From contig CAZGSR010000015.1 in NCBI GenBank assembly GCA_964528645.1, positions 1 to 56,820 on the forward strand: a DNA stretch of 56,820 bases, written 5' to 3'. Positions 6,968-14,907 of this stretch are shown here, in pieces. Position 1 is the first letter of the stretch. Each line of letters opens with the position of its first letter. The notes under the pieces are model-generated. The model ran no database searches. It worked only from the letters and a program-made list of their open reading frames with translations, and was not told the DNA's origin. The position numbers were made by a program, and so were the translations under genes. Origin of the DNA: UBA5734 sp964528645. Its GTDB lineage: Bacteria; Bacillota; Clostridia; Saccharofermentanales; UBA5734.

Positions 6968-8734
6968 ATGAAAAACATCCCCTTGTATGAAGTCCGACCA
7001 ATCCAAGACCTCCGTGACATGATCCAGCAGAGTGCCGGCCTCTACGGCGACAAGCCTGTCTTCCTCGTCAAAGATCCACGGGCGATCGGCCAGCCGGCTG
7101 TTGCGGCGCCTCAAACAGGCCGCTCCTCGGATGCGGGCTCAGCCCACTATCAGCCCGTCACCTATCAAAAATTCGCCCGCGATGTCGATGCCCTCGGCAC
7201 TTGGTTTTTCAAACAGTCGCTACAGGGCAGCCGGATCGCCATCCTGGCTGAGACTCGCTATGAATGGTATGTCACCTACCTGGCGACGGTGAATGGCACT
7301 GGCATCGTTGTGCCGCTGGACAAGGAGCTGCCCCAGGCGGAGATTGCCAATCTTCTCAATCGTTCCCAGGCTGATGTACTGGTTTATGCTTCTTCCAAGC
7401 AAAAGGAAGTCAATGCCATCCGGGACAGCATCACAACGGTGAAAACTTTCATTGCCATGGATCCGCCAACAGTGGCTGGCGACCTTTATTTCTGGGATTG
7501 CCTGACCGAGGGTGAGGACCTTCTGGCAAAAGGTTCGACGGCATTCACGACTGCCCCTATTGATCCGGAGGTTCTGTCCATCCTGCTATTCACCTCTGGC
7601 ACCACCGCAATGTCCAAGGCCGTCATGCTCAACCATCGCAACATCTGCATCAATCTGCAGGCCATGTGCCAGATGCTCTACATCGGGCCGGACGATATTT
7701 TCCTGTCCGTCCTGCCCCTGCACCATACGTATGAATGCACCTGCGGCTTCCTCTGTCCCGTCTACCGAGGCGCAACAGTGGCGGTCTGCGAGGGCTTACG
7801 CCATATTACAAAGAACATGCAGGAATCCAAGGTCACAATCATGCTGGCCGTGCCGTTGATGCTCGAGCTTTTCTATAAGCGGATCATGAAATCTGCCACC
7901 TCTGATCCCAGACTGGCGAAAAAATTCCGCCTCGGCCTGAAAATCTCCGGCTTCCTGCGCAAGATCGGCATCGACAAGCGCAAGAAGCTGTTCGCCAAGG
8001 TCCATGACAATTTCGGCGGCCACCTGCGTATGCTGATCGCAGGTGGTGCGGCAATCGACCCGGCGATCATCGCCGGATTGCGCGACCTGGGACTGGAGAG
8101 TGTCCAGGGCTATGGTCTGACCGAATGTGCCCCGATCCTGGCCCTCAACCGTGACGTCGACTACAAGGACAACGCCGCTGGCTTGCCGTTGCCAGGTGTC
8201 GAGATCAAGATTATCGAGCCAGACGAAAACGGCATCGGTGAAATCGTTGGCCGCGGCCCCAATGTCATGATGGGCTACTTTGAAAACGAAGAAGCGACGA
8301 AAGAGGCGATCGACAGCGAAGGTTATTTCCACACCGGCGACCTGGGTTATCAGGACAAGGATGGCTTTGTCATCATCACCGGCCGCAAGAAAAATGTCAT
8401 CATTGCCAAGAATGGCAAGAACATTTTCCCGGAGGAGATCGAATTCAAGCTGTTGCAGAATGATCTGATTGCTGAATGCCTGGTCTCAGGTCGTGAGGAT
8501 GAGGCTGGCGAGACCATCGTCCGCGCTGATATTTTCCCGAATGAGGAAAAAGTCCGCGAAATATTTGGTGATATCCCGCTCGATTCCAAAGATGTGCGTG
8601 ATGCGATCGACCAGATCATCCGCAGCGTCAATCACGGCATGGTCACCTACAAATACATCCGCGAATTTGACCTCAGGCCGACTGAGTTTGAAAAGACCAG
8701 CTCGAAGAAAATCAAGCGCACCTATAAAAAATAG
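6968..8734 (+). CDS. AMP-forming long-chain acyl-CoA synthetase family protein
   Basis: A 588-residue adenylate-forming enzyme, probably activating a fatty acid with ATP and CoA. Motifs include the P-loop-like LLFTSGTTAMSK (canonical TSGTTGxPKG, here diverged), YGLTEC, HTGDLG and the GRKKNVI segment with the hinge and catalytic lysine region near the C-terminus. An in-frame start 90 bases upstream exists, but GGAAGAGGAGC lies just before the ATG at 6968, which begins the recognisable protein. The length suits the FadD-like branch common in Clostridia. The acyl substrate cannot be fixed from sequence. It stands alone ahead of the redox operon. Confidence 0.85.
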   Translation: MKNIPLYEVRPIQDLRDMIQQSAGLYGDKPVFLVKDPRAIGQPAVAAPQTGRSSDAGSAHYQPVTYQKFARDVDALGTWFFKQSLQGSRIAILAETRYEWYVTYLATVNGTGIVVPLDKELPQAEIANLLNRSQADVLVYASSKQKEVNAIRDSITTVKTFIAMDPPTVAGDLYFWDCLTEGEDLLAKGSTAFTTAPIDPEVLSILLFTSGTTAMSKAVMLNHRNICINLQAMCQMLYIGPDDIFLSVLPLHHTYECTCGFLCPVYRGATVAVCEGLRHITKNMQESKVTIMLAVPLMLELFYKRIMKSATSDPRLAKKFRLGLKISGFLRKIGIDKRKKLFAKVHDNFGGHLRMLIAGGAAIDPAIIAGLRDLGLESVQGYGLTECAPILALNRDVDYKDNAAGLPLPGVEIKIIEPDENGIGEIVGRGPNVMMGYFENEEATKEAIDSEGYFHTGDLGYQDKDGFVIITGRKKNVIIAKNGKNIFPEEIEFKLLQNDLIAECLVSGREDEAGETIVRADIFPNEEKVREIFGDIPLDSKDVRDAIDQIIRSVNHGMVTYKYIREFDLRPTEFEKTSSKKIKRTYKK

Positions 8735-8848
8735 CTGGTTTTCTGCCGAGAACTGGTGTCGTGTGACTTTGGCACAAGAAAGAGACACCCTGCTTGTGGT
8801 AGTGTAGGGAAAACTGTCCGACTGATCACACACACATAGGAGTCAAAC

Positions 8849-9340
8849 ATGGTTGATTATTCCAAGAAAATCCGCGTCGGCCTGATCGTCGTGGTTGCGC
8901 TCGCCATTATCTCAGTAGGCGTATTTGCCTTTCTGGCCAGAAACGGGTCTGAAGAAAAAGCGACATCCGGACTTGAATCCGCTGTCTATGAAGTTGTCTG
9001 GAATGGCTCGGATTATGAGCATGTCGGTATTGCTGATTTTGCCGCCTACATGAAGGAAACCAAGGAACCAATCCTGATCGATTTCTGGGCTGAATGGTGC
9101 AGCCCTTGTCGCTTGTCTGCGCCGGTGATTGAGGAAATGGCCCAGACCTATGATGGCAAGGCCCGCATCGTCAAGATCAACACCGACTATGCAGGCCCGA
9201 TTGCACAGGCTTTCAGCGTCAACGGCATCCCTCATTTTTCAATCGTCAAAGACAGCACCGTGGTCGATTCTTTGACGGGCTATAGCGAAGAACTGGGCAG
9301 CATCCTCGGCGGCAAGCTCGACGCCGTTCTGGCTGGCTGA
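8849..9340 (+). CDS. Membrane-anchored thioredoxin-family protein
   Basis: A 163-residue protein with an N-terminal membrane anchor (about residues 10-30) and a thioredoxin fold. The active site is WCSPC (residues 83-87), in a context like AEWCSPCR, with the cis-proline region GIPHF near residue 130. The anchor places the redox domain outside the cytoplasm. It heads a probable five-gene operon with a CXXC peptide and a polyferredoxin-type membrane protein, suggesting electron transfer across the membrane to thiols. GGAG lies nine bases before the ATG. Confidence 0.88.
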   Translation: MVDYSKKIRVGLIVVVALAIISVGVFAFLARNGSEEKATSGLESAVYEVVWNGSDYEHVGIADFAAYMKETKEPILIDFWAEWCSPCRLSAPVIEEMAQTYDGKARIVKINTDYAGPIAQAFSVNGIPHFSIVKDSTVVDSLTGYSEELGSILGGKLDAVLAG

Positions 9341-9424
9341 TTCCGGTCGCCAATGACGGCGGCCTGTCCTGAAAGCTGAACGATTTCCTGCTTCTTGGCA
9401 CAAGTTGTTTGACGGAGGTTGTCG

Positions 9425-9562
9425 ATGTCCCTGCTGACGCAACGGATAGTAGTCTTTGCCCTTGGCATCGTCCTGCTGGTGGGCGGGATTCTGCGTGGTG
9501 ATGTGCTCGAACTCTGGCGCCGCGCGACCCAGCTTTGCCTGGGTTGTATCGGCATCGGTTGA
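9425..9562 (+). CDS. 45-residue CD1871A-type CXXC peptide
   Basis: A tiny gene between the thioredoxin and Fe-S protein genes. The product has one membrane helix (residues 8-22), a short polar linker and a C-terminal CLGCIGIG, the layout of the 'CD1871A family CXXC motif-containing protein' known from Clostridia. The start is supported by GGAGG (9415-9419 region) upstream of the ATG at 9425. The stop lies 10 bases before the next start codon. The two cysteines at residues 38 and 41 could form a disulfide that passes electrons between its neighbours; that role is inferred. Confidence 0.82.
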   Translation: MSLLTQRIVVFALGIVLLVGGILRGDVLELWRRATQLCLGCIGIG

Positions 9563-9572
9563 GGCGCGTGGC

Positions 9573-10514
9573 ATGGCATCCAGTACGAAAAACCTCAAGC
9601 TCCCATTCAAACAGCGTTTGCCGCGCCAGCAAAAACAGCGCAAATGGTTCCAGGGTCTGTTTGTCCTCGGGACGAACAGCTACCTGGCCGGATTTTTCAA
9701 GGGCACGATTTATCAGGGCCCTTTGAAAAATGCCTGCCTGCCCGGTTTGAACTGCTACTCCTGTCCAGGTTCGCTGGGGTCCTGTCCGCTGGGTGCTTTG
9801 CAGGGCTCGATCAGCAATCCCAACCAGCAGATTTCCTTTTATGTCCTGGGTTTTCTGACACTGGTCGGTGGACTCGTCGGACGGGCGGTCTGTGGCTGGG
9901 CTTGTCCCTTTGGCCTGGTCCAGGACTGGCTGCACAAGATTCCGACACCGAAATGGAAACCTGAACACAAGGAACTCCTGCATAAGCTGCTGCTTCAATT
10001 GAAATATCTGGTATTGTTGCTCTTTGTTGTCCTGCTCCCTTTCCTGCCAACCGTGACCGGCCAATACGGCGACGTCTATTTCTGCAAATACATCTGTCCC
10101 TCTGGTACGCTGTTTGCCGGGATCCCGCTGCTTTCAGTCAATGACCAGTTGCGCCCGCTGGCCGGTTGGCTGTTCAGCTGGAAAGGTCTGCTCCTGTTTA
10201 TCTTCCTGAGCCTGTCGGTCCAGATTTCGCGCCCATTTTGCCGCTATGTCTGCCCGCTTGGTGCCATTTACGGATTTTTCAACCGCATCAGCCTCTATCG
10301 GGTCCGCGTCGATCATGCTGCCTGCACCAGCTGCGGTAACTGTACACGCCAGTGTCCGATGGCCGTGACCGTGCCTGCCGATCCCAATACGGCCGAGTGC
10401 ATCCGCTGTGGCGAATGTGCGGCCGTCTGTCCGACTCATGCGATCAAGGTCGGATTTGGGCCTTTGAAAGAAGTGGAGATGAAACATGTCGATCAATCCG
10501 GAGAGACTGCTTGA
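9573..10514 (+). CDS. Membrane 4Fe-4S polyferredoxin protein (NapH/CcoG-like)
   Basis: A 313-residue integral membrane protein with several helices and many cysteines. Three CxxxCP motifs (in CGWACPFG, CKYICPSG and CRYVCPLG) lie at membrane borders, and two ferredoxin-type motifs (CTSCGNCTRQCP and CIRCGECAAVCP) lie near residues 245-290. This is the NapH/RdxA/YccM-like architecture that moves electrons through the membrane. The ATG at 9573 is chosen because GAGG lies just upstream and the preceding in-frame sequence overlaps the CXXC peptide gene. It is probably the electron donor for the thioredoxin-like protein. Confidence 0.85.
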   Translation: MASSTKNLKLPFKQRLPRQQKQRKWFQGLFVLGTNSYLAGFFKGTIYQGPLKNACLPGLNCYSCPGSLGSCPLGALQGSISNPNQQISFYVLGFLTLVGGLVGRAVCGWACPFGLVQDWLHKIPTPKWKPEHKELLHKLLLQLKYLVLLLFVVLLPFLPTVTGQYGDVYFCKYICPSGTLFAGIPLLSVNDQLRPLAGWLFSWKGLLLFIFLSLSVQISRPFCRYVCPLGAIYGFFNRISLYRVRVDHAACTSCGNCTRQCPMAVTVPADPNTAECIRCGECAAVCPTHAIKVGFGPLKEVEMKHVDQSGETA

Positions 10515-11472
10515 ATCCAACCTTCCCTGGGTGACCTACCGGACGCTGCGTGACCTTGTCGGGTTGCCAGAGCATGATCCCTATGTCCGTCAGGCCAAAG
10601 ACGACATGATCCATCACCCTCTGGTTGCCGGACTGGTTCAAGCGCTCGCCGACTGGCCGGGCATCGTCCTCAACAGCCATAAGAGTGCAGGACAGCTTTA
10701 CCACAAACTGGCCTTTCTTGCTGATCTCGGCCTAGTGTCGGGCGATGGTGATTTTACCGGGCTAATCAAACGCCTGGAAGTCCAGCGCGACCCACATGGC
10801 CTGTTCCAATTGCCAACCCAGATCCCCGTCCATTTCGGCGGCAGCGGTCAGGAGACTTGGGCCTGGGCTTTGTGCGATGCCCCTCTGATCCTGTATTCAG
10901 TGGCCAAAATGAATCTTCTTTCCGACCGGGTCGATGCTGCCGTCCTGTATCTGATGAGTCTGGGGCTGGACACGGGCTGGCCGTGCACGGTGTCGCCTGA
11001 ACTGGGCTCTTTTCGTGGTCCTGGTCGCAAGGATGACCCCTGCCCGTACGCGACGCTGATCATGCTTCAGTTATTGGCCTTAAAACCTGCCTGGCGTGAC
11101 TCGGTTGTGGCCCGGGCAGGTGTGGAAACGCTGCTTGGACTTTGGGAAAATAGCCTGGACAAACACCCGTATCTGTTTTATATGGGAACGGATTTTCGCA
11201 AGCTCAAAGCGCCTTTCGTCTGGTATGATATCTTGCACGTCTTAGAGGTCTTGTCGCAATTTCCTCACGCACGCTGCGATCCTCGACTTCAGAGCCTGTT
11301 GGCTCCCGTCCAGGCCCAGGCAGATGCCGCCGGCTGGTATACGCCTCAATCCGTCTGGAAAGCTTGGGCCGATTGGGATTTTGGCCAGAAAAAAGTCCCC
11401 TCACCTTACTTAACGTTCCTAATCAATCGCATCGAAAAACGTCTGGAAGGAGGGACCGTTTTTGGGCAATGA
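10486..11472 (+). CDS. Alpha-toroid (prenyltransferase/squalene-cyclase-like) repeat protein, function unknown
   Basis: A 328-residue cytoplasmic protein. Repeated helix-rich segments with DPHGLFQLP and LDTGWPC blocks resemble the alpha/alpha toroid of terpene cyclases and prenyltransferases, but no DxDD-type motif is visible, so enzymatic activity is doubtful. It overlaps the end of the Fe-S protein gene by 29 bases and the next gene by 11, so the group is translationally coupled. Its position links it to the redox operon, yet a function cannot be named. Confidence 0.7.
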   Translation: MSINPERLLESNLPWVTYRTLRDLVGLPEHDPYVRQAKDDMIHHPLVAGLVQALADWPGIVLNSHKSAGQLYHKLAFLADLGLVSGDGDFTGLIKRLEVQRDPHGLFQLPTQIPVHFGGSGQETWAWALCDAPLILYSVAKMNLLSDRVDAAVLYLMSLGLDTGWPCTVSPELGSFRGPGRKDDPCPYATLIMLQLLALKPAWRDSVVARAGVETLLGLWENSLDKHPYLFYMGTDFRKLKAPFVWYDILHVLEVLSQFPHARCDPRLQSLLAPVQAQADAAGWYTPQSVWKAWADWDFGQKKVPSPYLTFLINRIEKRLEGGTVFGQ

Positions 11473-12133
11473 AATGTGGTCCTCCGAAGTCCGTGCTTGG
11501 CTGACGGATGTGTCCTGGACGAAAAATTTCTCCCGGGCTGAGCAGGATGTCGCGTCTGACCCGGCACGGATCCGGGACTTGCTCGATTTTATCGACTCTG
11601 ACCAGGGCAGTACAAAATTCACCGCCGAAAAAATCCTGCGCAATCTGAGCGTCAGTCAGCCTGCTTTGCTCTATCCACATTTTGATGCCATCGTATTCTG
11701 GCTTGACAGCCCCAACGCGTTCATCCAGTGGGGTGGCATCTTTATTTTGGGCAATCTGGTCACGGTCGACGGGGACCGCAAGTTTCCGGCATTGTTCGAA
11801 CGCTTTTTTGCGTTGCTCAATCAGCCAGCCATGATTACGGCGGCTAATTGTGTCGCAACAGCATCCCGGATCATACAGCGGTATCCAGAGCTGGAACCGG
11901 AGATCACCCGGCGTTTGCTGGCGGTGACCGCTAACACGTATTACCGCAAGAATCAGCCGTCTCCGGAGTGCAAGAATATTCTGCTCGGACATGTGCTTGA
12001 TAGCCTGGATGGGTATTACGATCAGGCAATAGATCAGGATCAGATCTTGGATTTCGCGCAGTCGCTGATCCATAATAGCCGGGCTGCCGTCGCCCGCAAG
12101 GCCCGGAAATTTCTCGAAAAACACCAGCGGTGA
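11462..12133 (+). CDS. HEAT-repeat-like helical protein, TTG start
   Basis: A 223-residue protein made of repeating amphipathic helices of the HEAT/ARM type, with no enzyme motifs. The TTG at 11462 is chosen because GGAGGG (11447-11452) lies nine bases before it, whereas the first ATG (11474) is too far away. The gene overlaps the upstream alpha-toroid gene by 11 bases. Such proteins usually mediate protein contacts; the partner may be the neighbouring toroid or Fe-S protein. Confidence 0.65.
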   Translation: MGNEMWSSEVRAWLTDVSWTKNFSRAEQDVASDPARIRDLLDFIDSDQGSTKFTAEKILRNLSVSQPALLYPHFDAIVFWLDSPNAFIQWGGIFILGNLVTVDGDRKFPALFERFFALLNQPAMITAANCVATASRIIQRYPELEPEITRRLLAVTANTYYRKNQPSPECKNILLGHVLDSLDGYYDQAIDQDQILDFAQSLIHNSRAAVARKARKFLEKHQR

Positions 12134-12200
12134 TGCGTTGGCCCAATCCTTGCTGGCTGGCTCGTTCAGCTGGGAACCATCTGTACAGGAGGTCTGACCC

Positions 12201-13286
12201 ATGAGCCTGATTCAGGAACGTTTCGGCAATGACAAACAGGGAAATCCAGTCACGTGTTTTGTACTCGCCAATTCCAGCGGCTGCCGGGCCAGCCTGCTGG
12301 ACTTTGGCGCGACAATCCAGAGCCTGTGGGTACCGGACCGCAACGGTGAACTGGCCGATGTCGTGCTGGGCTATCCGGATATGGCCGGTTATCTCAGTAG
12401 CACTAACCCGCGCCATGGGGCGACGATCGGCCGCGTAGCCAACCGCATCGCACAAGGCCGGTTCACCCTCGAGGGACAGGTCATCGAACTGGCGAAGAAC
12501 AAAGATCCCAACCACATGCACGGCGGTTTCGTCAGCTTTGACAAGAAGCTCTGGCAGACTTCGGTTTTGTCAGATGGTGACGAGCCTGCGGTCCGCTTCA
12601 CCTTGGCCAGCGAAGACAGGGAGGAAGGGTACCCCGGCAGGCTCACGACTCACCTGACCTACACACTGAGCTCTGACAATGCCTTGCGCCTGGATTACGA
12701 AGCAGTTAGCGACCGCACGACGATCATCAACTTGACCAATCACGTCTATTTCAATCTGCGCGGCCATGCTGCGGGCGAGATCGACGATCAGCTCCTGACC
12801 ATCCACGCCGACCAGGTCACGGCGATCGACGAGACCTGCTATCCGACCGGGGAGATCCTCCCGGTAGCCGGCACTGCACTCGATTTCACCCTGCCCAAGC
12901 CAATCGGACAGGACATCGACAGCCCGGAGGCCCAGATAGCCTACGCCCGCGGGTATGACCACAACTATATACTGCGTGGTTACCTGGGACGACAGACTGA
13001 GCCGATTCCATTTGCCTGCGCACTGGTTGAAGATCCACAGACTGGCCGGACGATGTCGGTCGAGACGACCTCACCCGGGGTTCAGTTCTACACCGCTAAC
13101 AACATGCGCCCTGGTGAACCCGGCAAGGACGGTGCCCAGTACCAGGTGCGCGGCTCTTACTGCCTGGAAACGCAGTACTACCCTGACGCCGTCCATCACG
13201 ACAACTTTCCCAGTATCGTGTTTGCGGCAGGCGAGGTTTTCCGGCACACGACGGTTTACCGGTTCGGGGTTACCCAAACCACATGA
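12201..13286 (+). CDS. galM: Aldose 1-epimerase (galactose mutarotase)
   Basis: A 361-residue enzyme that interconverts alpha and beta anomers of aldoses such as glucose and galactose. Family features include the N-terminal GATIQSLWVPDR segment, NRIAQGRF, the NHVYFNL motif carrying the catalytic histidine region, and a C-terminal glutamate region near YCLETQYYPDA. An excellent AGGAGG precedes the ATG. It converges with the MGMT-family gene, overlapping its 3' end by 17 bases. No other galactose genes are adjacent. Confidence 0.9.
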   Translation: MSLIQERFGNDKQGNPVTCFVLANSSGCRASLLDFGATIQSLWVPDRNGELADVVLGYPDMAGYLSSTNPRHGATIGRVANRIAQGRFTLEGQVIELAKNKDPNHMHGGFVSFDKKLWQTSVLSDGDEPAVRFTLASEDREEGYPGRLTTHLTYTLSSDNALRLDYEAVSDRTTIINLTNHVYFNLRGHAAGEIDDQLLTIHADQVTAIDETCYPTGEILPVAGTALDFTLPKPIGQDIDSPEAQIAYARGYDHNYILRGYLGRQTEPIPFACALVEDPQTGRTMSVETTSPGVQFYTANNMRPGEPGKDGAQYQVRGSYCLETQYYPDAVHHDNFPSIVFAAGEVFRHTTVYRFGVTQTT

Positions 13287-13575
13287 ACCGCTCCAGATCC
13301 ACCATCCCGTCCGCCAGGAATTCGATGCCTTCCATTTCCAGATGCATGCGCTGTGAATCACGCCCCAACGGCTCGAAGGCAGCGGACAATCCGCCGTACC
13401 GATTGACGACCCGGTGGCAGGGCACATCGTCGTAGGGGCAGCTGTTCAAGGCGTACCCGACCACGCGCGATAAACGTGGATTGCCGGCCAGGCGAGCCAG
13501 CTGGCCGTACGTTGTGACGCGGCCATATGGTATCTGGCGGGCGATGGCGTAGATGGTTTCAAAAGTGCGTGTCAT
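13270..13575 (-). CDS. Small MGMT-family protein with intact PCHRV motif
   Basis: A 101-residue protein equal to only the DNA-binding methyltransferase domain of O6-alkylguanine transferases. The helix-turn-helix region is followed by PCHRVV with the alkyl-acceptor cysteine in place (around residue 53). This differs from the similarly short ATL proteins, where that cysteine is usually tryptophan. It may repair alkylated bases directly or act as a lesion sensor. An AAGGTGAT ribosome binding site precedes the ATG. The 3' ends of this gene and galM overlap. Confidence 0.82.
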   Translation of the reverse strand: MTRTFETIYAIARQIPYGRVTTYGQLARLAGNPRLSRVVGYALNSCPYDDVPCHRVVNRYGGLSAAFEPLGRDSQRMHLEMEGIEFLADGMVDLERFMWFG

Positions 13576-13599
13576 TGGACAAAATCACCTTCTGCTTAT

Positions 13600-13634
13600 A
13601 AAAAGTGCCCCGGCCCGGATCGGGCAGGAGCACT
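13600..13634 (-). terminator. Rho-independent terminator after alcohol dehydrogenase
   Basis: On the minus strand an AGTGC stem base and a GC-rich inner stem (GCCCG/CGGGC) close a hairpin that is followed by a T run. It separates the alcohol dehydrogenase gene from the MGMT-family gene. Confidence 0.7.
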
Positions 13635-13644
13635 GCATGTTGGT

Positions 13645-14835
13645 TTATTTCTCCGGGTCAAAGTCCCAGGCATCTTCATAGATGGCGAGGATGTCGTCAT
13701 CCCGTAGGGGCAGGAACTGGCCGCAGGTGCCGTCGGGGTTGCGCTTGACGCGCCCCGCCAGAACTGGCAGATCTTCCCGCGGGATGCCAAGTTCGCGGAG
13801 ATTGGGCTTGAGCCCCCAGCTGGAGAACAGGCGCGACAGGGCCAGGGCACCGGCGCGGGCGGTCCGGGCCGGATCGGCAAAGTCGAGTGGCAGGCCGAGG
13901 ACGCGTTCGGCGAACTGGGCGATGCGCAGGGTGCGGTGCGGCAGGTGATACAGGAGCCAGGACGGATACATCGCCGCCAGACCAGCACCATGGGCGGTGT
14001 TGTAATTGCCGCTCAGCTCATGCTCAAGGGCGTGGACGCTCCAGTCTTCCTTGCGCCCCATGCCCAATAGCCCGACATGGGCGAAGGTGGAGGCAAAAAA
14101 CAGGTTCGCGCGCGGTTCATAGTCGTTCAAATCTGCCAGGGCCAGGGGAGCCTGTTCGATGATCGAGCGCATGGCGCCTTCGCAGAGGTGATCGGTCAGG
14201 CTGACGTCCGGCGTGGTGGTGAAATAGCGCTCCATGATGTGGGCCAGCATGTCTGCTGAGCCATAGGCGACCTGCTCGCGCGGCAGGGTGAAGGTCAGCT
14301 CGGGATTGATGATCGAAAAATCCGGCCGGTTGAGGTCACTCCTCAGGCCGCGCTTGAGGGGCTCGTTGGCCCGCTTGATCACGCTGCTGTTGCTGGCTTC
14401 GGATCCGGTGGCCATCAGGGTGATCACCGTGCCCAGGCCGAGCCGGCGCTCCGGCTTGCGCTTGCCAACGTAGAAGTCCCAGAAATCGCCCTCGTGACAA
14501 GCGCCGATGGCGATGGCCTTGGCTGAGTCGAGTACGCTGCCACCACCGACGGCGAGGATGTAGTCGATCCCCTCGCGCTTGCACAGCTCGATCCCCTCGT
14601 AGACCAGCGTGTCGCGCGGATTGGCGACAACGCCACCCAGTTCAACCCAGTCCAGCCGGTGCTGGCGCAGTGACTCCTGGACTCGGCCAAGTAGGCCGCT
14701 CTTGATCGCCGATCCCGATCCGTAATGGAGCAGGACCTTTTTGGCACCGTAAAAGGCGGCCCACTGGCCGGCTTCCGTTTCCTTGCCGCGGCCGACAATC
14801 AGACGCGTCGGGCTGTAGTATTCAAAATCGAGCAT
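13645..14835 (-). CDS. Iron-containing alcohol dehydrogenase
   Basis: A 396-residue NAD(P)-dependent group III alcohol dehydrogenase, likely reducing aldehydes to alcohols in fermentation (butanol dehydrogenase type). The nucleotide-binding GGGSVLDSAKA lies near residue 95. The metal ligands are visible as aspartate and histidine in SADMLAH (near residue 200) and histidines in HALEHELSG and TAHGAGLA. AAGGAGG precedes the ATG. It lies 72 bases after glnS on the same strand and ends in its own terminator. Confidence 0.9.
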   Translation of the reverse strand: MLDFEYYSPTRLIVGRGKETEAGQWAAFYGAKKVLLHYGSGSAIKSGLLGRVQESLRQHRLDWVELGGVVANPRDTLVYEGIELCKREGIDYILAVGGGSVLDSAKAIAIGACHEGDFWDFYVGKRKPERRLGLGTVITLMATGSEASNSSVIKRANEPLKRGLRSDLNRPDFSIINPELTFTLPREQVAYGSADMLAHIMERYFTTTPDVSLTDHLCEGAMRSIIEQAPLALADLNDYEPRANLFFASTFAHVGLLGMGRKEDWSVHALEHELSGNYNTAHGAGLAAMYPSWLLYHLPHRTLRIAQFAERVLGLPLDFADPARTARAGALALSRLFSSWGLKPNLRELGIPREDLPVLAGRVKRNPDGTCGQFLPLRDDDILAIYEDAWDFDPEK

Positions 14836-14907
14836 GTAACACCTCCTTAAAAGGGCTGGCCGGAGCGGGTATTCGGGCCATATGGTTCGGTCAGGATCAG
14901 GACCGTT

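Noticed and set aside
8760..8848. Sigma-54 promoter before the thioredoxin gene (TTGGCAC seen)
   Set aside because: The second element is not at the required spacing.
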